Source of the DNA: a virus
Reading direction: 5' to 3' (one strand)
IMG/VR virus record: IMGVR_UViG_3300042197_002946
Span: 62,001 to 126,000 of that record
Length of the DNA stretch: 64,000 nt
This document shows positions 35,501-46,300 of the stretch, in pieces. Positions within the stretch are counted from its first letter, which is position 1; each line of letters begins with the position of its first letter. The translations under genes and the position numbers were made by a program. The notes below the pieces were generated by a model. The model saw nothing but the letters and a program-made list of their open reading frames with translations, had not been told where the DNA came from and did not search any database.

Positions 35501-36624
35501 TACAAGGTATTTATAATGGTGGTACTTTTATAGTGCATGAAACTGAGATCAGGGCGGCAATGGCTGGTTATGATAATTGGATGGCTTATTTAAGTATGAG
35601 AATTCATGATCCTCATATAAAACAAATGGTAAAAAATGCCGTTTGTGGGAATGGAAACATTCCTCCTGTTCCCAAAAAAGAACGACAAGCAACTAGAAGG
35701 AATGAACCATCTGCTCCTGGAGCGGCAGATGTAGGGGACACTTCTACTAATTTTGGAGGACAAGGAGCAAACAAGCCACAGCAAAAAGATACTCGCTCAG
35801 ATTGGCAAACCACATCAGACAATGACTGGGATGCTTGTGCTATTTTTTGTGCATTATTTAATATACAAACATCTCTGAATAACAAAACTAAAAGTGCTAA
35901 TGCTGGAGCAGCTACTCCTAAGAATAGGAGATCTGGTTTACAAAGCGCTCTATATGACGACCTCAATACTCTTCATTCTTTTTTTAAGAAAATCGGTGAC
36001 GAGTACTATGGCAAAAAATTTATGGTAAGATTACCCATGATATTATCATATAGAGATAGAGACACTATGATTAATATGGATCCAAGACCAACGCCAACAC
36101 CCGCTCCTAATGCAGCTAATACCGGATCTACTACCCCTCCTTCTGGCGGCCCAAATCCGGGAACAAGTAATCCTGGCAGCGATCCATCATCTAATCCTAA
36201 TGCTGGTTCGATTCCATCTGCAAACTATACTTATATTAATATTGGATCATCGGAGAATCCAAGATATATCACAGAAGGTAGTGGCAAAGTGTACTCCAAT
36301 TATAACATTAGTCCAGAAGGAGCTTGGGAAGAGTATGGCAATAGTATAGACGATTGTATCATGGTTGGAGGATATGCCGCTTCTATTTTTACAGATGATA
36401 GTGGCAGAATAAAACCCATACTTGGCTATCCGGCTGATGATAAGTTTGATCACGAAGCATTTTGGTGTTGTGAATGGGTACGAGATAATGTATGCAAATT
36501 AGTAAATGGCCCAAATATGTTTTACTATTATGATATACTTAAAAGATCTAATGCTCTATCCAATGCTTCTAGATATACAGACTTTCCTGGAAATGATGAT
36601 AACAACTCTAATGCTTGCACTTAA
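32515..36624 (+). CDS. Large baseplate hub-like virion protein
   Basis: A 1369-residue protein with an AAAGGA-type site 7 bases before its ATG. Residues ~1-110 are Pro-rich with a short PT tract. Residues ~120-330 hold patterns reminiscent of hub proteins of the gpD/gp27 type: a strand pair SVASFNVSLGWGNQPSQLSV and later VYFQLDDFVFCGIIKSW followed by YTVDIEGA, matching the F-x-G-x-I-x-S ... Y-x-V-x-x-x-G-A strand order of that fold. The middle (~580-1120) is unrecognised. A second low-complexity Pro/Gly/Asn segment lies at ~1190-1235 before a ~130-residue C-terminal domain. I infer a central baseplate hub or hub-associated protein; a structural prediction would be needed to prove it. Confidence 0.5.
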   Translation: MTYVPPPDPQCSPVPLGVQQPGPNNNYRTHISNFMAPEGVDRVTPTKTPAVPAPTPTPGSRTALNLWGNNPKPPIVTKTATQTATASNPINPVDDPASIVPRGNIDTGLALPSNIYGPYPQTLFLGCSVASFNVSLGWGNQPSQLSVTLVEDPSPHYTMTYDGGIYRTAAIAQQSSVNHYYQTLKPLRNAQGVVIEDAKAYKTRIASFLDTNGNVIIPGKLFYHYNTTLGKIEQKYWLGPDPGFIGGRNKFRRENRVVTGTDPITGQTNVELGETVDIIGCPVYFQLDDFVFCGIIKSWKSINSGTGGRSYTVDIEGANDIVNQAQLILSNYAGGVFVKSNDSPPADGDSRPAISGPSNDFWNSDVDLDTAFQGNVGLDGNIPNIINIYGFLEAMAPGGFGGANINDSGIKTNSVIYALNYLLGIPVTSTNKPGETTRSVFSPFGALVGRSPMSATPRETPVDTLPMVIYTTSGDVPKARNSIHPVNLGPTGSALSFPQSRVRESSATGKSVAGTVSGFLEIGDDGTVYRNSAPVSADNSGIEYNIFDFGLIPPDDISATIPVGGNNAIVNQQYKQLYYLDLGELPVVPTQLRTDCSQSVIDLNSFITEICDKSGVDFFYEMLFLKVYNNYPAIKIIKLRTVSRRVQPSDRKISDYIARLREQKVAVSSVSLGKEYNSSAKPRTMLIGAKQQRLFQTKNYGLAYRASNYLYDTINKRFISYSDNVRSHPHGKLRNYYRIPNPSSVRDPLALNRTTTITRSNERPVSNFYLQESSWNSIDGDNDIFPARGNYYLSNSNISTTTTDTSNIPTKLTLSSIKYSDVFIEHIAKTLFSWAHSSFVSSSQDHTLTRTLHQALAFWITSYTGASPFETSSSNNSRNAGTEATILSNFARAIAEIGYNVWNTRNNSHYFKNRLQYLVNKDVPWFRDDGFTRFFPIMYNSICPYFGTVDYIDKTKTQYVTVDKTRKPRPVWFDTWLNGLVIEFNVKELPITRLELQGIYNGGTFIVHETEIRAAMAGYDNWMAYLSMRIHDPHIKQMVKNAVCGNGNIPPVPKKERQATRRNEPSAPGAADVGDTSTNFGGQGANKPQQKDTRSDWQTTSDNDWDACAIFCALFNIQTSLNNKTKSANAGAATPKNRRSGLQSALYDDLNTLHSFFKKIGDEYYGKKFMVRLPMILSYRDRDTMINMDPRPTPTPAPNAANTGSTTPPSGGPNPGTSNPGSDPSSNPNAGSIPSANYTYINIGSSENPRYITEGSGKVYSNYNISPEGAWEEYGNSIDDCIMVGGYAASIFTDDSGRIKPILGYPADDKFDHEAFWCCEWVRDNVCKLVNGPNMFYYYDILKRSNALSNASRYTDFPGNDDNNSNACT

Positions 36625-36640
36625 AAGGCGATAAAATATT

Positions 36641-39600
36641 ATGGCAGATCCTAGACCTACTGACGAAACAGGCGGCGCATCGGGAACAAATTCTCCGCCA
36701 CAAGATACTACTCCACCAACGCCAGATGCTGACACTCCGGTTGATGAAGCGTCTGGGTCATCAGCAAGCCCACAAGGAGACAAATCAAGTGAAGCCAATA
36801 CCCCTCCTCCGACTAATAGGAAAATTGCAAAAATAAAGTGCAACAAACAAGAGTTCTTTTATCCTGCTTTAAAATATCAATTTGGCCCCACAGAGGCTAT
36901 TCTTATTGAGACTCCGGACCAGTCTGCATATGTAGATGCTTTTGGTCTGGTAACCACGGATTATAACGAAGAGTCTAATAGTGGTAAAGTTATTAATAGA
37001 ATGCGTAAACTATTTGTTAATGCTGATGTTGAAGATGATATGGTTTATATGGATCCTGCTAATCTTGGAGATGCGAGAGCTATTTTATATATTAATAGTG
37101 TAGTAGCCCTGAATGACACGGGTAGTATGGGCGGAGATTCCAATACCAGCCCGTCTTCTAAACTAGTTCCTGTAGCTGCTGCTGAGGAATTTGCTTTATT
37201 TACACGAGCAGGAGCATATGGCACTGCTGCTGGACCAGCATCTGGACTATTAGACATTCTTCTAAAATTAATGTCTCCTCTACAACAGTCTTTTTTAAAA
37301 ATCGGAAATCAATATATACAAAATAATAGTAATAGTGCTCCTAATCTAGGTTCTACATCTAGTGTTTTTGATGCTGGTGGTAGAGTTACCCCATCCGATG
37401 AGCCCAAAACCCTTGCTGAACAAATTACTCAAAGTTTTCATACCTCTAAAAACTTATCTTTATCACCTAAGTCCGCTCTGCCAGGATTTGCAGCCGTACC
37501 ATTAGTATCAAATCAACACGTTTATGGTCCATGGATTAATTATCCAGACAAGCAAAAACAAACTATTTTTCCATTTTTGATTAATGATACTAATCGTAAT
37601 GTTGCTATAGAAAATATGATTGGTCCAATCAATATAGAAGTTGATAATGATTTAGCTCCTTGGAATTATGGTGGTATGTATGCTCTAGATGTTGCGGTAG
37701 AGTTAAAAATACAAGAAAAATCGACCTATCAGCAGTTTTTAGAAACTGGACAAATTAGTGTACCAGGATATCCTATATTTAGTTTGGGAGATGTATTAAC
37801 AGAAAGCACTAGTACTATTTTTAATTATCAACCACTCACCAATTCGTTGGGTGGGGTTAATAGCATCACTATCAATAGAAATCCTAATTTCCAATCACCA
37901 TCATCTAGTAATATTTCTAATATTCAAGTGAATATTGGTACACAAAGCGAAACTACATATACTTTTAGAACATATCAATCTAAATTATCGTTATTTAATA
38001 AAGACAATTCCGACAGGTTAAAGAAACTCATTGTAGAATCTAGAAAAAGACAAAAAGAACAACATCAATTAAGCATTGCTCTTTATGATAGGATGAAGAA
38101 AAAAAATGATTTAACTTTTAAAACTTCCTTTAGAGATTATTTATATGACAGCTTAACTGGTGGTAATAGTCCTGTAGAAATAATGGTAGGGTCTTTTGCT
38201 GCATTCGGCAAACAAATTAATACAGATGCATCATCTGGGAAAGTATCTCCATCAGCAGCGGGGTTGTCGGCCAAGGACAGAACCATAGAAGCTCATCGAG
38301 GACAGGTGGGTATTTTCGACGCTAAAGAAATATCGCGAGAACTAAATAATGCCTATTCGTCTAAATCTATGATGAGCCTGGACGGGTTCTTTTCTCCTGT
38401 TTCGTTCTACCCAACACCCCATTCATCAACCATCAGCTATGTCAAATATGATAGAAAATTCTGTCCTATTTGTAAAGGTAATGGAGTTTATGATAAAGAA
38501 GTTAGTCCTACCATGGGCTATCAAAATCAGGTATTTAAAATAAGATGTGAATACTGCGAAGACAAAAGTAAGCTCCCAGATCTTAAAAACTTCAGCATTG
38601 CTGAAAGTTCTCCTCCTTATATTCTTGCTTCTGGTCTTAGATTAGCGATTCGGGAGCCTACAGGAAATACCACCAATACAGATACTATTATATATGAATA
38701 TATTAGTGATAAAAGCTTAGTCAACAATCCTAAAAAATATTTAGAAGTTTTTGGCAAACGCAATATTAATCTATATAATTTAAATCCTATTATTGTTGCG
38801 TCCGGCGAGTTTAGAAATGTTAATGCTTTAGATAATGATATGAGTGGGCACGGTATAGAAGTTGTGGCCCGAGGAATGATTGCTCCCAAAAACGCCTTAG
38901 ATATTGTAGACAATATTGTAGCTGGAGAAGTTATTGTTAATAATGTTAATGGTAATGTGTTGCACGTATGGAATGATGCTCAAGGAAAGTATGTGCCCAA
39001 TACCTCGATATTTCCTAATAGGCTTTTAGCCAAAGACTTTTTGGATTTAGATTATGAGTTTCGTCGATCATATAATCAAAACGGAGGAGCTGCTGATGCC
39101 GGTAATCCTCAACTACCATTATTGAATCAAAGATTTATGAGTTTCAGAGGACCAATGGTTGTACATGGCTGGGGTTATGACACCGAAGGTTTCCCCGTAC
39201 CCAATGCTTCTGGCGAACCCAAGATGGTAGACAGCTTTGGTCGTCCACACAGAACAAAAGATTTAAAAACATATGGCTCTTTCGATCCTCAAAGTATTGA
39301 TGCTGGGGATATTATTATTGGTAGAAATCAAGTTTGGGACGCTGTCAAAAGAGAGTGGTCTAAGCCATACAAAGAAATGGCGTTTTTAGAAAAATGGGGC
39401 CAAACTCCGGAAAAATGGCCTGTTGGTCCTATTGATTTAAGATGGGATGCTGATAGAAGAGTATGGGTTGCTCCACAGCCCCCAAAAAATGTTTATGTTA
39501 TTCTAGAAGAAGATTTGGTCCTAGAACGCAATTCTAGATCAACCTATCCGGCCAGAGGCTTTTTGGACGATATACAATTTTCTAAAGATCCTTTACCAGT

Positions 39601-39928
39601 AGGCTTAAGGAGAGTGGTCTTTGTAAAGGATTACTCAGGATATACTGCTCCACGAGGAGCCAAGCTATATTGTAAATATAACGGAGACACTGGATTTTAT
39701 GAGCCCATTTCAAAGCCTCAAATTATTGCTTCCGGAGTTATCCAGCAAGGCTTTAATGCTACTATTTATTCGACATACGCAGTACCTAATAATACAAGAA
39801 CTCAGGACGTTACCAAAATTAATATACAGTTCGTTAATCATTTGAATTTAGAAGCCAAGCCCAATCATAGAGCCCTGTTTATCTATATGGAGGGAGCCTG
39901 GAGTTTAATGACTGTAGGAAGACCATGA
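36641..39928 (+). CDS. Virion protein with disordered N-terminus and zinc-knuckle-like motif
   Basis: A 1095-residue protein; AAGGCG precedes the ATG. Residues 1-62 are low-complexity Pro/Ser/Thr/Asp, probably disordered. At ~607-640 two Cys pairs (CPICKGNG ... RCEYCE) form a likely zinc site; the first resembles the CxxCxGxG repeats of DnaJ-type zinc domains, though no other DnaJ feature is present. The C-terminal third includes repeated Trp/Gly-rich strands (KWGQTPEKWP, RWDADRRVWVAP). Its last bases overlap the next gene (ATGA). Its place between the hub-like gene and a 2241-residue gene suggests a baseplate or tail component. No family was recognised. Confidence 0.5.
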   Translation: MADPRPTDETGGASGTNSPPQDTTPPTPDADTPVDEASGSSASPQGDKSSEANTPPPTNRKIAKIKCNKQEFFYPALKYQFGPTEAILIETPDQSAYVDAFGLVTTDYNEESNSGKVINRMRKLFVNADVEDDMVYMDPANLGDARAILYINSVVALNDTGSMGGDSNTSPSSKLVPVAAAEEFALFTRAGAYGTAAGPASGLLDILLKLMSPLQQSFLKIGNQYIQNNSNSAPNLGSTSSVFDAGGRVTPSDEPKTLAEQITQSFHTSKNLSLSPKSALPGFAAVPLVSNQHVYGPWINYPDKQKQTIFPFLINDTNRNVAIENMIGPINIEVDNDLAPWNYGGMYALDVAVELKIQEKSTYQQFLETGQISVPGYPIFSLGDVLTESTSTIFNYQPLTNSLGGVNSITINRNPNFQSPSSSNISNIQVNIGTQSETTYTFRTYQSKLSLFNKDNSDRLKKLIVESRKRQKEQHQLSIALYDRMKKKNDLTFKTSFRDYLYDSLTGGNSPVEIMVGSFAAFGKQINTDASSGKVSPSAAGLSAKDRTIEAHRGQVGIFDAKEISRELNNAYSSKSMMSLDGFFSPVSFYPTPHSSTISYVKYDRKFCPICKGNGVYDKEVSPTMGYQNQVFKIRCEYCEDKSKLPDLKNFSIAESSPPYILASGLRLAIREPTGNTTNTDTIIYEYISDKSLVNNPKKYLEVFGKRNINLYNLNPIIVASGEFRNVNALDNDMSGHGIEVVARGMIAPKNALDIVDNIVAGEVIVNNVNGNVLHVWNDAQGKYVPNTSIFPNRLLAKDFLDLDYEFRRSYNQNGGAADAGNPQLPLLNQRFMSFRGPMVVHGWGYDTEGFPVPNASGEPKMVDSFGRPHRTKDLKTYGSFDPQSIDAGDIIIGRNQVWDAVKREWSKPYKEMAFLEKWGQTPEKWPVGPIDLRWDADRRVWVAPQPPKNVYVILEEDLVLERNSRSTYPARGFLDDIQFSKDPLPVGLRRVVFVKDYSGYTAPRGAKLYCKYNGDTGFYEPISKPQIIASGVIQQGFNATIYSTYAVPNNTRTQDVTKINIQFVNHLNLEAKPNHRALFIYMEGAWSLMTVGRP

Positions 39929-40308
39929 TAGAGAATATAGAATCTATAGCTTATGATAATGTAGAACTATTAAATGATAGTGCTTTTATTATTGAAGCTC
40001 ATAGATTAATAGATAATCATATTGAAAATATCAAACAGCAACTTATTACTGCTATAGCAATTCAAACCAATAAAACTCAAAAATTAGAGTTCAGAGATTT
40101 GGTTATATCCGAAACAGAAAATTTCTTGGAACAATTTAAAAACGAATTCAAACAAGCCATAGCCGTGTTATCTCACTTATCTGATGTAGAGAATAAAGCT
40201 AATTTAGCGACTGCTATGGATTGGTATAAAAATATTAATGAAAAAATCACCAATGAATTGTATCAGGTGCTTACTATATTATTGAATAAAATAAATACGC
40301 TGGAATAA
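39925..40308 (+). CDS. Small helical protein, possible assembly factor
   Basis: A 127-residue protein starting in an ATGA overlap with the previous gene, so translation is probably coupled. The sequence is rich in Leu, Ile, Glu, Lys, Asn and Gln with few Gly or Pro, so it is predicted nearly all alpha-helical with coiled-coil-like stretches (~20-60 and ~65-125). It has no signal peptide, membrane segment or Cys motif. A small helical protein between large virion genes could be a chaperone, adaptor or structural spacer; this is inference from context and I do not recognise the family. Confidence 0.55.
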   Translation: MIENIESIAYDNVELLNDSAFIIEAHRLIDNHIENIKQQLITAIAIQTNKTQKLEFRDLVISETENFLEQFKNEFKQAIAVLSHLSDVENKANLATAMDWYKNINEKITNELYQVLTILLNKINTLE

Positions 40309-40310
40309 TT

Positions 40311-43300
40311 ATGGCTACTAACCCCGTCAGATTTGAAGCTACAGCATTTGTTGCTACCGCACAACAATTACTTTCTATAGCCGCACAAAATGTTTATAAC
40401 TCTTATCCACCATATAATTTAGACATATACAATAGCTATATTCAGCAAACCAGATTGCCAGCTCCTCCTAGGTTTATTCCTAGACCTATTCCATCTCCTT
40501 TATCAGCCGATCAGACTATCCCCATTTTGAAGCCCAATATTCAAAATAAAATTGAAGGAGATATGTTATCATATGGGAATCATCATTGTGATATTTTTGC
40601 ATCAGATTGGGACTATGATCTAGATTGGGATTCTTTACAAGAGAATCAAATTACTATTAATCAACTATTACAATCACAAATTACCCAATATAGTCCAGCT
40701 ATTAGCGGTATATGGAGACCATTCTTTTTATATGTTGATGCTCAAAATAAATCTATTAAAAATACTTTTGTAACCCGTTCGGCTTCTGCTCAGGAAGATA
40801 CCTATGAGGCTGGATTAAAATGGGAAAATTTTATTACTATACAAAATCCGACATTAAAAAACTGGTTATTAAGCGGAGGCACAACATTTAAGATAGACTG
40901 GAAAATAGATAAAGATAATTTTTTAACTGCACCAGTATTAGGGCTATTATTTTGGTATAGATATTATGATGTTAATAGAGAGACTAATATTAAAAAAACA
41001 TATGAAATTAAACCGTATACAGAAACAGTATCTCAGTTAGATCTACCAGGCATTAGATATAATAATATAGATTATGTAGCACAAACTGGTTTAACAGAAT
41101 ATGCGAATACAGCTTCTCATGTGAATGTAGAAAGATACGGTTTACATTCTGAACTAGTCAGCGGTGACAGAGTATTGATCAAAGAGGCTGGCAAAGATTA
41201 TATTTATGAAGTTAATGAGGGCTATTGGGAAAATTTAGGAGAAAAACGATTTATTAACGGGGTGGACATTTATGTTCCGGAAGATCAGTTTACTGTATAC
41301 TTTGAGAGCGTAGCCGATAAGGACGACTGGTTCGGAGGAAAACCTGATGAGATAAGTAGTTTTTCCTATCCTAAGACTAGTCTAAAAACAAAAGATATAG
41401 ATAAATACTCTAATATGCTTAATAAATTATTAAACTTTGAAGATAATATTGGTTTACAAAATTTATTTCAATTATCTCCAGCAGGCCCAGAAAATGATTC
41501 TACAAGCTCTGATGATGACGAAGATGAGGAAGAACCATCTTTTATTGCGGGTATTTATTTGGATAAACAACAACAAGCTGATTACATAGCAGTTAAAAAC
41601 TTAGCAAGATTTTTATGTACAGCACCTGTTGCTAACTCAGAATATATTAAAGCTACAACTATTAATCTTAGTAATCTAAATTTTAAAAACTTTGCCAATA
41701 TTTATGCTGTCAAAACCGACTTAGAAAATATTTTTGGATACAATATATCTCAACCTTCTGTTACTGTGGGTGATCGTATCACACAACCTATGCTGGGGAA
41801 TGTTCCCATGAAAGCAGGTAGTGCTGCCCCAAGCATTATGACCTCTGAATATACTGCAAATATCAAAGCCCAAAATGGATTATTGAAATCTTTTGATCAA
41901 AATTTCATCTATACAAAAAAAGACTTGCTAAGAGCATTATTCCAAAAGAATAAAAAGAATAGATTTATAGAATTTCCTAAAGGACAAAAAACCAAACTAG
42001 TATCTAAATTTAACATAAACGAGCCTCATTTGCGCATCGTAATGGATTTTCAGGATGTCAAAACATTAGGAGTAAGAAACTTCCAGACAGGTGACACGGT
42101 AGACGGTGATGGTCTTGGTGGGGTGTGGTACAAACAAAGAATCAATGTTGCTGGATTAGAATTATATACCAGATTAAAATTTCCTGACGAAAGCGCTCTT
42201 GGACCTAATGAAAAAGAAGCGTTGGTGCTGAAATATATAGACAAAAATAATCAGGATGACAATAAAACAGAAGTGCCGATTATTATGGCTAGCGATACTA
42301 TCAATAGCTCTAAAGAATATTATAATCAAGTTATTAATAGCGTATACGAAAAATTTGGTATAGCTAGACTATTTCAACAAAAATATAATTTGGAAAATAG
42401 CTTATTAATAAGCGATAATTCTGGTGAGTATTATGATGTATTGTTAACTAATAATAATGGTCAATCTCTCAAAATATTTAAAAATACCACTTACCAAGAA
42501 AACCAAACTTTTGATAATGCTGTTCGTTTTTTTAAATACACAATCGACGAATATGCTAAAAATGTTCCCAAATTTGAAGAGACGAATAGGCTGGTGGAGC
42601 AAAGATTCAACGAAAGAGCCACTGGATCCAAAGGCGGAATATTACCAAATATTAAAGAAGTATACATGCATAGGATTGGTGGGTTTTATTTACAAGATAT
42701 TTCTTTTTTAACTGTAGGAGTAAATAAATTTTGGAGGTCTAGGACAGCCCCTGCGCCCATAGGACAAGCACAATACTTTTTACCCAAAAGCATCAGAGCA
42801 GACATCGCTGCAAAACCTCTTGATAGTAAAAACATTACCATAGAATTTGAATGTGGTAAAGACACAACAATAGAATTATATGGAATTAATGTTACTAGCC
42901 TTAGGGACGACACCTTGGAAAGAGCCTCTTGCAGACCATTTCCTAATAAAATTCCAGTTTATGGTGATGAGATTAGCGTTTACAATGCTGCCATAGGTTT
43001 TGATTTTAATGAATCTAGTCATTTATTAAGCACACAATTTGCACCACCCATAGTAGCATACGGTGGACATAGATCGGAAGATATTGATGTGCTAGGATTA
43101 AATATACCAGGACATCCCAAACCAATTAGTGCCACTAACAGTAACTATTTGATCAAACAAGAAAATATTCTACCACAAGCCGCTAAAAATTCATCCTACT
43201 ATAATCGCAATCAAGATCAATTAACTACAGCGGCTAGATCTATTGGTAGAAGTGTTTTGAGAGATAAATCTTTAGTAAAATGTTTTTTAACACCAACCAA

Positions 43301-46300
43301 TTTTACTAACGAAATTACATTTAGAAAAGGTTTTTTTCATCCAAATAAAGGATGGATCGACTATACCGTACTTCCGCCTGATTTGCAAAATAAAACTGCA
43401 GCCAAGAGCATAAGCGATTCTCCTTGTAGGATATATACTGGCGCAGGAGCTTTGTTTAGAGAATTAACTCTGACCGTAGCAGACGACAATGCTAAACCAG
43501 ACATTCCTACGAAAGGTAAAGACTACAGTATTATTACTAGAGACCCTATGGAAATATACGGCGATGGAAATAGGGCTGCGAGAGCTTTTCCTAATATATT
43601 GACTATAGATCTTGATCCAAATACTAATTTTATTACACATATAAGCGCTACGCTTAAAAATTTAACACATCCTGTACCCAAAGAATTAAAAATTGCATTA
43701 TTTGATTCTCTGGAACAACGATGGATAGCTTTCAATTATATTAAGGCTGAGTTAGAAGCTAGAATGAATAATAAGGCTGCTCAAGAAGATCCAAACTTTC
43801 AGGCCAAAATACAAAAACAAATTGCCAGAGAAAAAAACGCATGGATCGGATCATGGGAAACTAAGCCTCGAACATCTCCTAGGCATTTATTATTTCATTC
43901 GTCTCTATTAAATTATAGTAGTAATTTTAATGCATTCTTTACTAATTTTTCACGCAAAAATATAGATTATGCTTTTAGTAATGATTTTATAGCCCCGGCA
44001 CAAAGTTTAGACTATTATATTGGTACTAGCGCTACATATACTGGTTTTTGGAATTATGATGGGCCAATCCCTGATGGAATTAACCCTGATGATATAGATG
44101 CAGGAACGCCGCCTCCTGAAGCCCCTCCATTTGTAGGAGAACCCTCCACAGAGGTAGGTAAAACATGGGGTATATCTGCATCCGATATGGGAGCCGAGGA
44201 CGAAGGCGGTTCGTGTTTGGACTTACAAGTATGTACCGGATGTCCTGTGGCTGGATATACTCAATCTTATATTTTTAATCGTTTTCATTACAATAATGAA
44301 ACATTTAATATGGGTTATCCTGCTGGATATAATTTTATTGCTAATTTTAGAAATAAAAAACATCTGTTACCACCCATCAATTTAGATGCTCCATACACTA
44401 CTATAAATCCAGAATACCCAAAACAGAATGTTGGATCTTCTTCAGCTTATGGAGTGCAATTAGGATGTATCCCACAACCGGATCCTCCTAGGCCACGAGA
44501 AACTGTTTTACCAGAATTTAAGCCAGAGCCTATTTTTGTACCTCCCTTTCATCCATCTATTGTTGGACTCTTAACCTATATGGGTATCGCAAATGCTCTA
44601 CAGGCTCAAGGCTATGGCTGGGATTTGGGTTTTTTAACTGGTGTATTTTTTCCAAGCCCATTTTATTTTGGTACTACCAGAAGAGAAAAATTGGGCAGAT
44701 ATATGGAGAATAAGGGATATCTTCAAATCGAAGGATCGACAGACGATGCTAAACAGCTTTTTGGCTTTCAGGTTCGTGATATAGGCTTGTACGACGATGC
44801 TCCATTTGGCCAAGCAGACAAAGTTCAGCTAGAAATCAAACATCCTAATGGATTATGGTATAATGTAGAAGCTGATATATTTAAGTATTCTTCTCATTGT
44901 TCCCCGGTATTGGAGAATACTAAATTCAATTATTTGAAACATAATAAATATTTAACAGAGGATGAGTCCGAAGACCAGAATTTTACCAAACCATTGAGTT
45001 ATCCAGGCTTTGATTTTCATGTTAATTCTATGCTTAATACTGACAGAATGAGTATAGATGGAGTAAGAGCATATTATAGTTTTATGAAGGGAGAGGTAGT
45101 GGAGCTGAACTACAAAACTATTTATACTGCTATTACATCGCAAGATCAAGGGAATTGTGTTGAATGTAAGAAAACCGAGAAGATAGAATCTCATAAAATT
45201 AATATTACTATTAAAGATATTTATATTGAAACTATTAATAATCCATGGTATAAGGAAACAGAGATTAAAGTACAAGACCCTTCTGTAATAGAAGTTAGCT
45301 TAAAACCACCAGAAATACTATATCCTGACGACTTCATTGATGAAACATCTAATGTTTCTAAAATTGTCAATCCTAGAGTTATTATTCAATTTGAACCACC
45401 TATAGATTTAACCAATAATGATCCTAATTCCGTTGGACCAAAAGCCTATTTAGAAGGGGTTATTCACAAAGCTGCTACAGGGAGTCAATGTACGTCCTTT
45501 TTATTATTTGACCCTATCGTGACAGATGGTAAAATTGCACCTAGTGGAAACATTAATTATAAAAGAGGAGAAAACGATACTTCTGAACCATTTATGTATG
45601 CTGGAGACAAAGAAATTGGAGGGCTAACATATAGCAATAATGCTGATATAGTCAACTTTGGTAAATGGTCAAATGTTAGGGACAGGAATTTGGGCACTTT
45701 TACATCATCATATATTTTTGATCAATTATATGCTGAGGGAGGACTAGGCTGGGGTACTAATTTAATCAAACCGGAGTCTTTACCAGTCATAGGGAATCAA
45801 GAAAAATATCCTACATTATTAGATTTAGATTATCACTATAGCAAAACAAATTATTGTGGTAGGGTTAAATTTACAAAAGGCTATGACCCAACAAAAACAC
45901 ATACAGGATATGTTAAATTTAATCCTAGATTAGTATACAACGGTATGGCTAAGCACCCATATACTCAAACCAGAGAAGATAATTTAATTTCATTTACTGG
46001 CTATCCTAGACCTCTGGATATTATTCCTAATAGAATTTATGCGCATAATGTTTTAAATATATCTGAACAAAATGCTTCTGTTTTAAATATAGATGCTGGA
46101 GAAATGCATCAAAGATATAAGTATAATCCAGAAACATTAGATTATTATCTACCTTTCTATGACTTAACTTTAGACAATCAGATTTTAGACGAGGATTTGG
46201 CATCTCAGAAACCAGCCAAACAAGGACAGATATCAGCATCTAGCGGTATTATACAAATAGAAAATATATTTAATAATAAAAAAGCTATAATTTATGATAA

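Noticed and set aside
38461-38560. DnaJ-like chaperone from the CxxCxGxG motif
   Set aside because: Only one such motif plus one plain CxxC pair, no J domain; a local zinc site in a structural protein is the better reading.
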